DNA of 45,136 bases from NCBI RefSeq assembly GCF_004000785.1, contig NZ_BILX01000053.1:1-45136 (forward strand). The letters are read 5' to 3'. This document shows, one piece after another, positions 25,659 through 34,420 of this stretch. A program made the position numbers and the translations under genes. The notes under the pieces are model-generated. The model did no database searches. It was not told the origin of the DNA and worked only from the letters and a program-made list of their open reading frames with translations. Source of the stretch: Paenibacillus ehimensis NBRC 15659 (GTDB lineage: Bacteria > Bacillota > Bacilli > Paenibacillales > NBRC-103111). The stretch's first letter is position 1. Every line of letters begins with the position of its first letter.

Positions 25659-26105
25659 TTAACCGCACTTGCCGCTGCAGCTTCCTCCGGAGGAGCAGCC
25701 TCCCCCGGCTGCAAGCGGATCGTTCGAAGGCACCTTGATCGTATCCGAAACGGAACGCGCGATGATTTCGGACACCTCATGCAGCAAGTCGTCCAGCCGT
25801 TTCTCCGCTTCCTTGAAGCGCCGGAAGGATTCTACGGCATCCAGCCTTTCCTGAACCGCCTTGACCCGGTCAAGCGCCTCATGATAATTCGGATGAAAAT
25901 GTCCGAAGCGTTCGCATTCCTCGAACAATTCCTTGGCTTTAACAAACTCCTTGACTAACTGCCGGACTTCCTCGTCGGCATCCTTCCGCTGTTTCCAATA
26001 TAAATAATCCGCCGTTTCCGCGGAGAACTTGATGCGGTCAGCCAGCTCATATGACCCCAGCAGTATGGCAGACATATCGAGCGTGTGCGTCTCCGTTACC
26101 GCCAT
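25659..26105 (-). CDS. ylbF: YlbF family regulator
   Basis: YlbF with YmcA and YaaT forms the Y-complex, which in B. subtilis affects RNase Y activity, sporulation, competence and biofilm formation. The 148-residue protein is helical (LADRIKFSAETADYLYWK, LVKEFVKAKELFEECERFG, HPNYHEALDRVKAVQERL). It ends in a Cys/Gly tail, GGGCSSGGSCSGKCG, fitting the reported iron-sulfur cluster of the complex. The start is uncertain: ATG 26105, GTG 26126 or ATG 26075. An operator-like dyad lies just upstream. Confidence 0.88.
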   Translation of the reverse strand: MAVTETHTLDMSAILLGSYELADRIKFSAETADYLYWKQRKDADEEVRQLVKEFVKAKELFEECERFGHFHPNYHEALDRVKAVQERLDAVESFRRFKEAEKRLDDLLHEVSEIIARSVSDTIKVPSNDPLAAGGGCSSGGSCSGKCG

Positions 26106-26129
26106 GCAGCAGCACCGTCCCTTCACTTG

Positions 26130-26175
26130 AATATGGTTCGTCAGACCATGTCAGACATGTCTATCATACCATATT
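26130..26175. promoter_or_regulatory. Dyad at the ylbF promoter
   Basis: AATATGGT and ACCATATT (26130-26137, 26168-26175) flank a perfect 6-1-6 palindrome CATGTCAGACATG (26147-26159). A -10-like TATGAT is at 26163-26168 on the minus strand, placing the inner palindrome on the likely start point. The bound factor is unknown. Confidence 0.55.
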
Positions 26176-26194
26176 TGAAGGCGGTCGTGCTGCA

Positions 26195-28246
26195 TTAATA
26201 TTTATCGTTGATCCCCGGAAGAATCAGCCGCATTTCCTGCCACTCCTCCGCCAGCCAGCGTACCTCGGACGTTTCGTCCTGCGCCCCGCCGGAGAGACCG
26301 AGTCCGGTCATGCACCAGGTCCCCCGCGTTTCCTGCACTTTGCGGGGAACGATACGAAAATCGGTGCCGTTTTTGCGGATTTGCAGCACCGACCGCATTT
26401 CGATCGCCTTTTCGACGATTTCTTTGCGGGTCGAAACATGATAGTTCCGGTAATCCCGAAGCCACGTCGGAGGAATATCGTGCAAGGAAGGATACACGTC
26501 GGAGGCTTCCGGCAGCCGCGTCTCCAGTCTGAGGAACCCGACGGAATTTCTTGAGTATATAAGCCCTTTGTCCAATGGCTCGACAGCAGGCAGCCCCTTC
26601 ACGGACGCGGTCCGTTCGGCAGACAGCTTCGGGTACCGGCCCGAATTCGTTTCTCCATCCGTTTCCGCTTGCACCGCCGGGATAGCGGGCAGTCCGGCCA
26701 TAAAGCCCGCTTTTTCCAACACAGCCGCAAGCGGCTTCGCGTCTGCGGCCGCAATAAGAAAATCCCGTCCATTCAGCATTTCCTTCACATACCGGGAAGC
26801 GGCAGGCAGCTTGGCCACCGTTCGGGCGGTTTCGTCATCGGCGCAGCGAAGCAGCAGCGCTTGGGTGAAGACGGTTTTGCCGTACGGCTTCGCCCACTGC
26901 CCGATGCTCAACCGGACATGCTCCGGAACGCCATACAGCGCGTGACGCTCTAAAAAATCGCAAATCCCCGCTGCCGTACGGCCATTCTCCAGAGCACGCT
27001 TGACGCTTTCCTTGGACAGTTTATAGACACTTACCTGATCCCTCGCTGCCAGATCCGCCAGACAGCTAATCTCCCAGCGCACTTTGCTCGCGACGTCCGG
27101 AGGCACCAGCAGTTCAAAGTCGGGCTGAACCATAAAGCCGCCGTCTTCGGCTTCGTCCTCCGTAACCGATGTGCCGCACAAAGCGAGTGAAAACGTCCAT
27201 CGGTAGGCGTTCGGCCCGAAAGCCGGGTCGGAGCTTTGTTCCAGAAATCCCAGCGCAGCAAGCGGCTCCAGCCACAGTCTGAGCAAATACCGGATGCGCT
27301 CGGCCCTTTCCTCGCTCACGACCGTCCCCGGCAGTAAACCGAACGTCTCCAACCGCTCCAGCAATTGCTCCGCCGTTATCCATGCACCGCCGTTTATGCG
27401 CTCCAGCAGGCACACGGCATGCTGCAGCCACGCCGCGGCAGGAAGCGCCAGCATTTTCCAGATCCCGTACAAACGGCGCATTTGCTCAGCCAGCGGCAGG
27501 TCCATAAAAACGTCCAACGCTTCGACGTTCAGCTTAAGCTCTTCGTCCTCCGAAACGACAAGCTGCAAGCGCAAAAGCATATCCAGCACCAACGCAATCT
27601 TCGGAGGATAGGTATCGGCATACGCATATTTCAGCGAAAGCGGCTCAAGAGCCTCTTCCCGGAGCCGGATCCGTTCGGACAATTTGTGAAGCTGCTTTTT
27701 GTGCAACGTTCCGTTTTTGGTCAGCTTCAGCCCCTGTTCCGCGGCAAACACGAGGGTATGAAACAGATCGCGCGCCAGGTTCGGCTCGCCGGGCAAAGCC
27801 GGCCTCAGGCTCAATCCGGCGTCTCCCGGCACCTCGCCAAGCCCGGAGGACATTTCGGGAAATAGAACGGACTGCCAGCAGGCAAACCCATCCTCCGGCA
27901 GTATATACAGATGCTCTCCCCATGTTTTGAGAAACGAAAAGACGATGCCTTTGCGAAGCAAGCCGGCCAGGCCCATTTTGACCTCAGCCCCGGATAAGGG
28001 GCCGACTGCCGCCCGCTCCAATTCCGCATCGTCGAACGGCTCGCAGCCGATCCGCCGCACAACCGCCTCAAGCACCGTGCGCTCCGAACGGCTCAGCCGG
28101 TTGCATACCGTCTCCATCACGACGGGGTCGGTCCATAGTTGACCAAGCGCAGCTCCTTGGCCAAGCCACGGCGCATAGACCGTTTCGGCTTCCAGCCGGC
28201 TCTTCAGCTCGCGGGGCATCCGCATCAGCAATTGCGCGTAATTCAT
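26195..28246 (-). CDS. Helicase-associated protein, partner of XPB (Helicase_C_3-like)
   Basis: The 683-residue protein is encoded directly after the XPB helicase, its ATG overlapping the XPB stop (ATGA) and preceded by a strong AAGGAGG. It has a helical, winged-helix-like N-terminal part (LSRSERTVLEAVVRRIG, LAGLLRKGIVFSFLK) and a middle/C-terminal part like the XPB/Ssl2-like helicase-associated domain (FMVQPDFELLVPP, LSKESVKRALENGRTAAGICDFLERHALYGVPEHV). That last stretch resembles one in the N terminus of XPB itself (LTSEEIIGFLERHAKFGVP). No helicase motifs are present. Mycobacteria have a similar gene beside their XPB gene. Role in repair is inferred. Confidence 0.82.
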   Translation of the reverse strand: MNYAQLLMRMPRELKSRLEAETVYAPWLGQGAALGQLWTDPVVMETVCNRLSRSERTVLEAVVRRIGCEPFDDAELERAAVGPLSGAEVKMGLAGLLRKGIVFSFLKTWGEHLYILPEDGFACWQSVLFPEMSSGLGEVPGDAGLSLRPALPGEPNLARDLFHTLVFAAEQGLKLTKNGTLHKKQLHKLSERIRLREEALEPLSLKYAYADTYPPKIALVLDMLLRLQLVVSEDEELKLNVEALDVFMDLPLAEQMRRLYGIWKMLALPAAAWLQHAVCLLERINGGAWITAEQLLERLETFGLLPGTVVSEERAERIRYLLRLWLEPLAALGFLEQSSDPAFGPNAYRWTFSLALCGTSVTEDEAEDGGFMVQPDFELLVPPDVASKVRWEISCLADLAARDQVSVYKLSKESVKRALENGRTAAGICDFLERHALYGVPEHVRLSIGQWAKPYGKTVFTQALLLRCADDETARTVAKLPAASRYVKEMLNGRDFLIAAADAKPLAAVLEKAGFMAGLPAIPAVQAETDGETNSGRYPKLSAERTASVKGLPAVEPLDKGLIYSRNSVGFLRLETRLPEASDVYPSLHDIPPTWLRDYRNYHVSTRKEIVEKAIEMRSVLQIRKNGTDFRIVPRKVQETRGTWCMTGLGLSGGAQDETSEVRWLAEEWQEMRLILPGINDKY

Positions 28247-29937
28247 ATCGAAACCGCCTCCTTCGACCCGTCCGCCCATTCGATCCGGTAGCGGTAGCCC
28301 TGCTCGATCAAGAACAGCTGCCGGTTCAGCGCGAACTCCTGCTCTTTCGTATCTTCGCTGACTAGCGTATAAAAGACCGCCCGGTTCGTGCCCGCCTTCG
28401 GCCGCAATATTCGTCCGAGCCGCTGCGCTTCCTCCTGTCTCGATCCGAAGCTTCCCGATATTTGGATCGCCACTGCCGCATCGGGCAGGTCGACCGCGAA
28501 GTTGGCTACCTTGGAGACGATCAGCGCCGGGACCGTCCCGCTGCGAAAGCCGGAGTACAACGCCTCCCGTTCCTCGTAAGGCATTTCGCCGCTAATCATA
28601 GGAAGCTTCGTAGCTTCCGCAAGCTGCCGAAGCTGCTCCAAATATTGGCCAATAATTAAAATTTGCTCGCCGTCATGCTTGTTCAGCAGCTCGCGGACAA
28701 CCTTCAGCTTGTCCGGGTTGACACTGGCCTCCCGCATTTTCTGTCTTGGCGCCGCAGCGAGGTAAGCTTCCTTCTCTTTGTCCGCCATCGGAACCCGGAT
28801 CTCGACGCACTCGACCGAGGCGATCCAGCCTTGCGTCTCCAGCTCCTTCCATGGCATCTCATACCGCTTGGGTCCGACAAGCGAGAATACATCCTCCTCC
28901 CGTCCGTCCTCCCGGATCAGCGTCGCCGTCAAGCCAAGCCGGCGCGTCGCCTGAATGTCCGCCGTAACCCGGAACACCGGAGCCGGAAGCAGATGCACCT
29001 CGTCGTAAACGATCAAGCCCCAGTCGCGTTTGTTGAACAGATCCATATGAACGAACGGGTCGTCCTTCGATTTGCGGTACGTTAGGATTTGATACGTGGC
29101 GACCGTAATCGGGCGCACTTCTTTCTGCATTCCTGTGTACTCGCCGACCAAGTCCTCCGAAACGTCCGTTTTATCCAGTATTTCCCTTTTCCATTGCCGA
29201 ACCGAAGTGCTGTTCGAGGTCAAAATAAGCGTGGCGCAATTCAGCTTTCCCATCGCGGCGATGCCGATCACCGTTTTCCCTGCACCGCAGGGCAGTACCA
29301 GTACACCGCTGCCGCCGTGCAGGCTCCCTTCCCGATAAAAGGAATCGACCGCCGACCGCTGATATTCCCGCAGCTCGAACGCTTGTCCTCCGTCTGCCTC
29401 TGTCCGGAGCCGGATAGGAAGCGATTCGCCCCGGCTATAGCCTGCCAGATCTTCAACCGGAAAGCCGAGCTTAACGAGCTCCTGCTTAAGCAGCCCCCGA
29501 TACCGGGCGGAAAAACGAAGCGTTTGCGAATCGACCTGACACAGCCCGTACGACCGCAAAGAACGGAAAGAAACCATCTCCTTGATCGCTTCCACGTCTT
29601 CCGAGACGAGAAGCAAATCGTCGCCCAGCCTTTCCATGCGAACAAGACCATACCGCTCGACGAAGCGCCGGATATCTTGTTTTACGGCGGTCGGAACGCC
29701 GAATTTCGCATGACGTTCCAAGAAGCCGATAATCTCCTCGGACGTCAGTCCGGCTGCCGCGGCATTCCAGAGGGAAAGCGACGACATGCGGTACGTATGG
29801 ATGTTTTCCGGCGATTTGACAAGATCCGCAAATTTGGCGAGTCCGGCCCGTGCTTCTTCGAAAGCCGGGTGCCGCACCTCGAGCAGCACGCAAAAGTCGG
29901 TCTGCACGATCAATGGGCGGTCTTTATGAAATGTCAT
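28243..29937 (-). CDS. XPB-type DNA repair helicase
   Basis: The 564-residue protein is a bacterial XPB/ERCC3 homologue, a 3'-5' DNA translocase or helicase used in repair-like unwinding. N-terminal damage-recognition-like domain (about 1-180), then Walker A GAGKT (218-222), DEVH box (312-315), LGLTATLIREDGRE with the XPB-specific RED motif (343-345), and motif VI QRLGRILRPK near 510. GGAGGG precedes the ATG. It is the first gene of a two-gene operon with a helicase-associated protein; no nuclease such as archaeal Bax1 is next to it. Confidence 0.93.
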   Translation of the reverse strand: MTFHKDRPLIVQTDFCVLLEVRHPAFEEARAGLAKFADLVKSPENIHTYRMSSLSLWNAAAAGLTSEEIIGFLERHAKFGVPTAVKQDIRRFVERYGLVRMERLGDDLLLVSEDVEAIKEMVSFRSLRSYGLCQVDSQTLRFSARYRGLLKQELVKLGFPVEDLAGYSRGESLPIRLRTEADGGQAFELREYQRSAVDSFYREGSLHGGSGVLVLPCGAGKTVIGIAAMGKLNCATLILTSNSTSVRQWKREILDKTDVSEDLVGEYTGMQKEVRPITVATYQILTYRKSKDDPFVHMDLFNKRDWGLIVYDEVHLLPAPVFRVTADIQATRRLGLTATLIREDGREEDVFSLVGPKRYEMPWKELETQGWIASVECVEIRVPMADKEKEAYLAAAPRQKMREASVNPDKLKVVRELLNKHDGEQILIIGQYLEQLRQLAEATKLPMISGEMPYEEREALYSGFRSGTVPALIVSKVANFAVDLPDAAVAIQISGSFGSRQEEAQRLGRILRPKAGTNRAVFYTLVSEDTKEQEFALNRQLFLIEQGYRYRIEWADGSKEAVSI

Positions 29938-30029
29938 ATCCCGATCCCTCCACTTGTAGCTGTCAGTTTTAGTATGAGGGTTGCAAGGGAGATTTAAACA
30001 TCTGCCGAAACTCGCGACCGCTGCTCCAT

Positions 30030-30058
30030 TTGCAACAAGCAGCGGGAAGCTCTACAAT
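30030..30058 (+). promoter_or_regulatory. Promoter of the lipoprotein nuclease gene
   Basis: TTGCAA (30030-30035), 17 bases, TACAAT (30053-30058); the ribosome site GAGAGGAG follows 40 bases later. Confidence 0.75.
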
Positions 30059-30108
30059 AGACGACGTGACTTTGGGTTACTGGAAAAATGAGAGAGGAGC
30101 ATGAAATC

Positions 30109-30654
30109 ATGGGGAGCATAAGGAGAAAATCGATAGCGGGACTGTTTATTTGGGCGATGGTGCTTCTGCTTACGGCCTGCTCAAACTCTGGGACGGATGC
30201 CGACGCCTTCGCCAAGGAAATCTTGAAGCAGTATCCGGCGTTGAAGGATCGTAAAATGTCGGTCGTCGAAGTCAAGCGTGTCGTCGATGGCGATACGTTC
30301 GAGACGAAGTCGGGGGAAAAAGTGCGTTTAATCGGCGTCAACACACCCGAAACGGTGAAGCCGAACAGTCCCGTTGAGCGTTACGGAAAGGAAGCCAGCC
30401 AATTCACGAAGTCGAAGCTGACCGGCAAAACGGTATACCTCTTTGCAGACGCGGGAGATAAAGACAAGTACGGCCGGCTGCTCCGGTATGTCTTCATTCA
30501 AGGCGATTCCGTGATGTTCAACGAAACGTTGATCCGCGAAGGCTATGCCAATACGATGACCGTACCGCCTAACGTGATGTTCCAGGACAGCTTTGTCAAG
30601 CTGGAGCGGGAGGCGCGCAGCAAGAAAAAAGGGCTGTGGGCCGATCCAAAATAA
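30109..30654 (+). CDS. Lipoprotein thermonuclease (staphylococcal nuclease family)
   Basis: A 181-residue secreted nuclease. The N-terminal hydrophobic segment ends in a lipobox LLTAC, predicting a lipid-anchored protein outside the membrane. The SNase fold shows VKRVVDGDTFET (Ca2+-binding aspartate), VRLIGVNTPET with the catalytic Arg and Glu, and DKYGRLLRYVF with the second Arg. It would cut DNA or RNA in a Ca2+-dependent way. The ATG at 30109 is chosen since GAGAGGAG precedes it; an upstream ATG at 30088 lacks a site. It is a single-gene unit with its own promoter and terminator. Confidence 0.92.
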   Translation: MGSIRRKSIAGLFIWAMVLLLTACSNSGTDADAFAKEILKQYPALKDRKMSVVEVKRVVDGDTFETKSGEKVRLIGVNTPETVKPNSPVERYGKEASQFTKSKLTGKTVYLFADAGDKDKYGRLLRYVFIQGDSVMFNETLIREGYANTMTVPPNVMFQDSFVKLEREARSKKKGLWADPK

Positions 30655-30666
30655 TGTAGTTTGACT

Positions 30667-30705
30667 GAAAAAACGGTCCGGGCGAATGTGCCCGGACCTT
30701 CTTCG
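30667..30705. terminator. Bidirectional terminator between the nuclease and oxidoreductase genes
   Basis: GGTCCGGGC (30675-30683) and GCCCGGACC (30690-30698) form a perfect stem. The minus strand continues with GTTTTTT and the plus strand with TTCTTCGTT. Confidence 0.85.
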
Positions 30706-30732
30706 TTGCTGGCCGATACCTACTTTGTTAAA

Positions 30733-31899
30733 TTAATGAGTTCCGCTGACATCCATATGGTCCAGCTTGCGGGTTTCTTTTTTATACGTGGAGTTTTGAA
30801 TCCGTTCCTGCAGCTTCTCGTAATAAAGCTCTTCGTCAATCGGCAGATCGACCCAATTGTCGGTCCAGGAGGACAGATGCATCGCATTCGAGAGGGTCAG
30901 CCCTTTGATCCCTTCTTCTCCCGGCGCGAGCAGCGGCTTACCGTGCAAAATATGGTCGACGAAATTTTGCGTGATCCCCTTATGCTGTGCCCCTTCCGAG
31001 GCGCTTACCGGAATCTCGCATTTCCAGCATTCCGGCGCGCCGAAGCCGCCCTTGAATTCGCGGTTGAACTCCGGCTCCGGCACCCGCAGCCGCCAGAACG
31101 TCAGCTTGCCGTCTTCGATGACGATCTTACCGCGGTCGCCGCTCACCTCGAACCGGTTCGTACCCGGGGCTTCGCCGGTCGTCGTCACGAACAAACCGGT
31201 CGCTCCGTTCTCGTATTCCACGTAAGCGGTCACATCGTCCTCCACTTCGATATTGCGGTATTTTCCGAAATGGCAGAACGCGCGTACCCGCTTGGGCATC
31301 ATATCGATCGTCCACTGCCACAAATCAAGCTGATGCGGGTCTTGGTTAAGCAAGACGCCTCCGCCTTCTCCCGCCCAGGTCGCCCGCCAGCCGCCGGAAT
31401 CGTAATAGCTTTGGGAGCGGTACCAGTTCGTAATAATCCAATTGGTGCGGCGAATTTCGCCAAGCTCTCCGGAGGAGACGAGATCGCGCAGCTTTTGATA
31501 TAACGGGTTCGTGCGCTGATTGTACATGATGCCGAATGCTTTCCCGGACCGGGCAGCAGCTTCGTTCATCTCGCGGACCTGCTTCGTGTAGACGCCCGCC
31601 GGCTTCTCGACCAGCACATGATAGCCGTGTTTGAATGCCGCAATCGCCAAGCCCGGGTGATCGTAGTGCGGCGTGCAGATCAGTACGGCATCGAACGCCT
31701 TCGAAGCAAAAAACGAATTCGGATTGTCAAACAGCTGGAACCGGTCTCCGTACTGCTCCCGAACCCATTCCAGACGCTCCGGGTTCGTATCCACAATGGC
31801 AGTCAGCTCGCCTCCGGCCACTTCATTTTTGGCAAAATAATTCGTATGGCCCTTCCCCATATTGCCGATTCCGATAAGTCCGAATCGCACCTTGCTCAT
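30733..31899 (-). CDS. Gfo/Idh/MocA family NAD(P)-dependent oxidoreductase
   Basis: The 388-residue protein has the N-terminal Rossmann fold (VRFGLIGIGNMGKGHTNYF), the family signature VEKPAGVYTKQ, and the C-terminal substrate domain (NRFEVSGDRGKIVIEDGKL), with GVLLNQDPHQLDLWQW carrying the usual active-site Asp-x-x-His pattern. Members oxidise sugars or inositols; substrate unknown. It stands alone with a terminator on its 3' side. No transporter or sugar regulator is adjacent to suggest a pathway. Confidence 0.92.
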   Translation of the reverse strand: MSKVRFGLIGIGNMGKGHTNYFAKNEVAGGELTAIVDTNPERLEWVREQYGDRFQLFDNPNSFFASKAFDAVLICTPHYDHPGLAIAAFKHGYHVLVEKPAGVYTKQVREMNEAAARSGKAFGIMYNQRTNPLYQKLRDLVSSGELGEIRRTNWIITNWYRSQSYYDSGGWRATWAGEGGGVLLNQDPHQLDLWQWTIDMMPKRVRAFCHFGKYRNIEVEDDVTAYVEYENGATGLFVTTTGEAPGTNRFEVSGDRGKIVIEDGKLTFWRLRVPEPEFNREFKGGFGAPECWKCEIPVSASEGAQHKGITQNFVDHILHGKPLLAPGEEGIKGLTLSNAMHLSSWTDNWVDLPIDEELYYEKLQERIQNSTYKKETRKLDHMDVSGTH

Positions 31900-31978
31900 C
31901 GTTTCCCCGCCTCTCGTGACATGTTATTGCCTAAAAATGACCTTCTCATTATACAATGCACACGTGAACAAAACAATA

Positions 31979-32020
31979 TAAAAAAATCGTTCCTCCGACC
32001 TGTCGGACGAAAGAACGATT
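31979..32020 (-). terminator. Terminator after the CBS-domain gene
   Basis: AATCGTTC and GAACGATT (31985-31992, 32013-32020) enclose an inner CCGAC/GTCGG stem; the minus strand continues with TTTTTTT. Confidence 0.88.
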
Positions 32021-32025
32021 GTTCC

Positions 32026-32463
32026 TTAATGAACCGTTAGCTTATCCTTTTCGGAAATTTGACTCAGCGCCTCGCCCGCTTCATCCTCGAACTTGTCCCG
32101 TACGGCCAGGTCTCCTATGGATACGATACCGACCAACTCGCCGTTCTCCACCACCGGCAGACGGCGGATTTGTTCTTTAGCCATAATTTTGGCCGCTTCG
32201 TCTACCGTCGTCTCGGGCGGTACGGATACGACTCTGTCGCTCATTACCTGCTGAATCGCCGCGGAGCCTTCCCGCTTCTCGGCATAGCCGCGGATAACGA
32301 GGTCCCGGTCCGTCAATACCCCGATCAGCTTCTTCCCTTCGACGACGGGAATAAAGCCGGTATCCTCCTGCTTCATCTTAACGGCCGCCTCGAATACGTT
32401 ATCCTTCAACGTAACCGTCGCACAATCGGTCGTCATAATCTCCCGAAGCGTTCTGGTACTCAT
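32026..32463 (-). CDS. CBS-domain protein
   Basis: A 145-residue protein made of two CBS modules: first around residues 8-65 (NVFEAAVKMKQEDTGFIPVV, LIGVLTDRDLVIRG), second around 72-130 (TVDEAAKIMAKEQIRRLPVV, LVGIVSIGDLAV). Stand-alone CBS pairs bind adenine nucleotides and act as energy sensors; the partner is unknown. The ATG at 32463 has AGGAGG nine bases upstream; a longer frame from 32529 is not supported. Similar to the stress protein YhcV of Bacillus, but not certain. The 163 bases upstream hold no gene. Confidence 0.9.
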   Translation of the reverse strand: MSTRTLREIMTTDCATVTLKDNVFEAAVKMKQEDTGFIPVVEGKKLIGVLTDRDLVIRGYAEKREGSAAIQQVMSDRVVSVPPETTVDEAAKIMAKEQIRRLPVVENGELVGIVSIGDLAVRDKFEDEAGEALSQISEKDKLTVH

Positions 32464-32626
32464 GGCAAACAACCTCCTGAGAAAAGGAATTGGCAGCCTG
32501 TTGCCGGTACTCTCCGCCAAGCTTTCCATTCAAGACAAGAAAGTCCCCAGGCCGCTGCACGCTTAGAATCCCCTTTCCCCCGGCTTCCCATTCGTCCCAT
32601 CCGTTGTTACTTCCCGGGAGACCTTG

Positions 32627-33814
32627 TCAAGCTTTCGTCCCGTGTTCCTTCATATAATCTTGGATCATTCCGATAAATAACCGGGCCGCGTGCTCCATCG
32701 ACGTTTCGTCAATATCGAATCTCGGGTGATGATGCGGGTGCACGACGCCCTTCGCTTGATTGCCCGCGCCCACGAACATAAAGCAGCCCGGAATTTTTTC
32801 CAGATAATAGGCGTAGTCTTCCCCGGCCATAATGAGCGGCGCCGTCCGCCCGCCCTCCGGGCCGAGGGCCCATGCAGCGGCGCGGTAAAATCGTTCCGCT
32901 TCCTTCGCATCGTTCACCACAGGTGGATATCCAAGCTTGTAATCGAGCGTATAGGCTGCCCCGTTCATCAGACATGTCTGCTCGACGATCGTCTCCAGCC
33001 GCTCTTTCACCTGCATGCGCAGGCCGGGGTCGTAAGTACGGACCGTCCCTTTAAGCACGGCCGATTCGGCAATCACGTTGAAGCTCGTACCGCTGTGTAT
33101 CGACCCCACGCTGACGACACATGGCTTCGTCGGGTCGGCGCTGCGGCTGACGATCGATTGCAAATTAACGACCAGTTGCGAAGCGACGTACACGCTGTCC
33201 ACGGTCTCATGAGGCAGACCGCCGTGGCCGCCCTTTCCTTTAATCTCGATTACAAACTCATCCGCCGCCGCCATCATCGGTCCGGGCTTGCAATAGGCCG
33301 CGCCCGCCTCAAACGGCGTCCACAAGTGAATGCCGTAAATGACATCCACCCCGTCGAGCGCGCCTTCCTCAATCATCCCGAGCGCCCCGCCAGGGGTCAT
33401 CTCTTCGGCCGGCTGAAAAATAAATACGACACTGCCGCTCAGCGCTTCCCGGTGGCTGCTAAGGGTTTTGGCGACGGCGAGCAGAGTCGACGTATGGGCG
33501 TCATGACCGCAGGCGTGCATCACCCCCGGCACCGAAGAGGCATACTCACAGCTTTTTTCATCCTGGATCGGGAGCGCATCCATATCGGCTCTCAGCGCGA
33601 CCGTCGGCCCTTCCGATGCTCCGCGAAGCTTGGCCACGATTCCATAGCCGCCTACGCCCGTCCGGACTTCCAGCCCCCACTGCTTCAGCAAATCCGCCAC
33701 GAAAGCCGCGGTCTTTGATTCTTCGAACGAAAGCTCGGGATGGCGGTGCAAATAGCGGCGCCAGGCGATCATATCGGGCACTGACGCTTGCAGCGTTTCT
33801 TCTATCGATTTCAT
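32627..33814 (-). CDS. M20 family metal-dependent amidohydrolase
   Basis: The 395-residue protein is an M20D peptidase/amidohydrolase like hippurate hydrolase, N-acetyl-diaminopimelate deacetylase or IAA-amino acid hydrolase. Metal-site features: RADMDALPIQDE, the CGHDAH motif (GVMHACGHDAHTS), PAEEMTPGGA and GEDYAYYLEKIPG; the dimerisation lid has GKGGHGGLPHETVDSV. It removes an acyl group from an amino acid; the substrate cannot be assigned. GGAGGGG stands eight bases before the ATG. It has no partner genes in an operon. Confidence 0.92.
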   Translation of the reverse strand: MKSIEETLQASVPDMIAWRRYLHRHPELSFEESKTAAFVADLLKQWGLEVRTGVGGYGIVAKLRGASEGPTVALRADMDALPIQDEKSCEYASSVPGVMHACGHDAHTSTLLAVAKTLSSHREALSGSVVFIFQPAEEMTPGGALGMIEEGALDGVDVIYGIHLWTPFEAGAAYCKPGPMMAAADEFVIEIKGKGGHGGLPHETVDSVYVASQLVVNLQSIVSRSADPTKPCVVSVGSIHSGTSFNVIAESAVLKGTVRTYDPGLRMQVKERLETIVEQTCLMNGAAYTLDYKLGYPPVVNDAKEAERFYRAAAWALGPEGGRTAPLIMAGEDYAYYLEKIPGCFMFVGAGNQAKGVVHPHHHPRFDIDETSMEHAARLFIGMIQDYMKEHGTKA

Positions 33815-33977
33815 AGGGTACCCCTCCGTCTCCTCTTGCCGCTGTCCGGCGCATTCAAATCGTAGCGATCTCTGAAATGTAGTATCATTTTATCAAATCC
33901 TTTAAACGGTTTCATCCATGTGTCACAAGAATTTCACAACTTTATTCAGGCGGGCAATTTCCCTCCGTGCATTAGGC

Positions 33978-34006
33978 TTGCACAAGAAAGGGAAACATAC
34001 TATCAT
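33978..34006 (+). promoter_or_regulatory. Promoter of yugN-ftsW
   Basis: TTGCAC (33978-33983), 17 bases, TATCAT (34001-34006), about 50 bases before the yugN start. Confidence 0.7.
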
Positions 34007-34059
34007 GAATAAAGGGTTAACCGTAGAGTCGAGGTACATATATCTAGGAGGGTTTTGTT

Positions 34060-34407
34060 GTGATTATTGAAAATAGCGGAATTAAGGGCATAAAAAGCGA
34101 CCTTGCGCATTTGGACGAAGTGATGGAGCAGCTCGGCTTCGTGCGTTGGCAATGGGAATATTACCGCGCAACATACGATCTGCAGTTGCCGGATCGCGAA
34201 TCTACAAACGATTATTTCCTGCGCATCAATACCCGTGTAGAATCCGGAAAGTTGGAGTCGCCTTATGCCATTCTTTATATCGAGGATGTTTACATCGGTC
34301 AAGCGACGTTCCCGCACGGCGTAAACTATCAAGCGGCGATTCCGGATTACATTATGAAAACGGCTAACGGCAAGCTCGCTGAACTGAAAGTCAAGCTGAC
34401 TCAGTAA
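34060..34407 (+). CDS. yugN: YugN-like family protein
   Basis: A 115-residue protein of the Bacillales YugN family, function unknown. It shows MEQLGFVRWQWEYYRATYD, the strand-rich FLRINTRVESGKLES and YAILYIEDVYIGQATFPHGV. It begins with GTG at 34060, eight bases after a strong TAGGAGG; the GTG is the only start at proper spacing. It is 13 bases upstream of the FtsW-type gene and shares its promoter. Confidence 0.88.
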   Translation: MIIENSGIKGIKSDLAHLDEVMEQLGFVRWQWEYYRATYDLQLPDRESTNDYFLRINTRVESGKLESPYAILYIEDVYIGQATFPHGVNYQAAIPDYIMKTANGKLAELKVKLTQ

Positions 34408-34420
34408 GCGGAGGAATATT

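Noticed and set aside
30733..31899. Sugar-catabolism operon around the Gfo/Idh/MocA oxidoreductase
   Set aside because: No transporter, kinase or isomerase genes are adjacent; it is flanked by unrelated genes and terminators.
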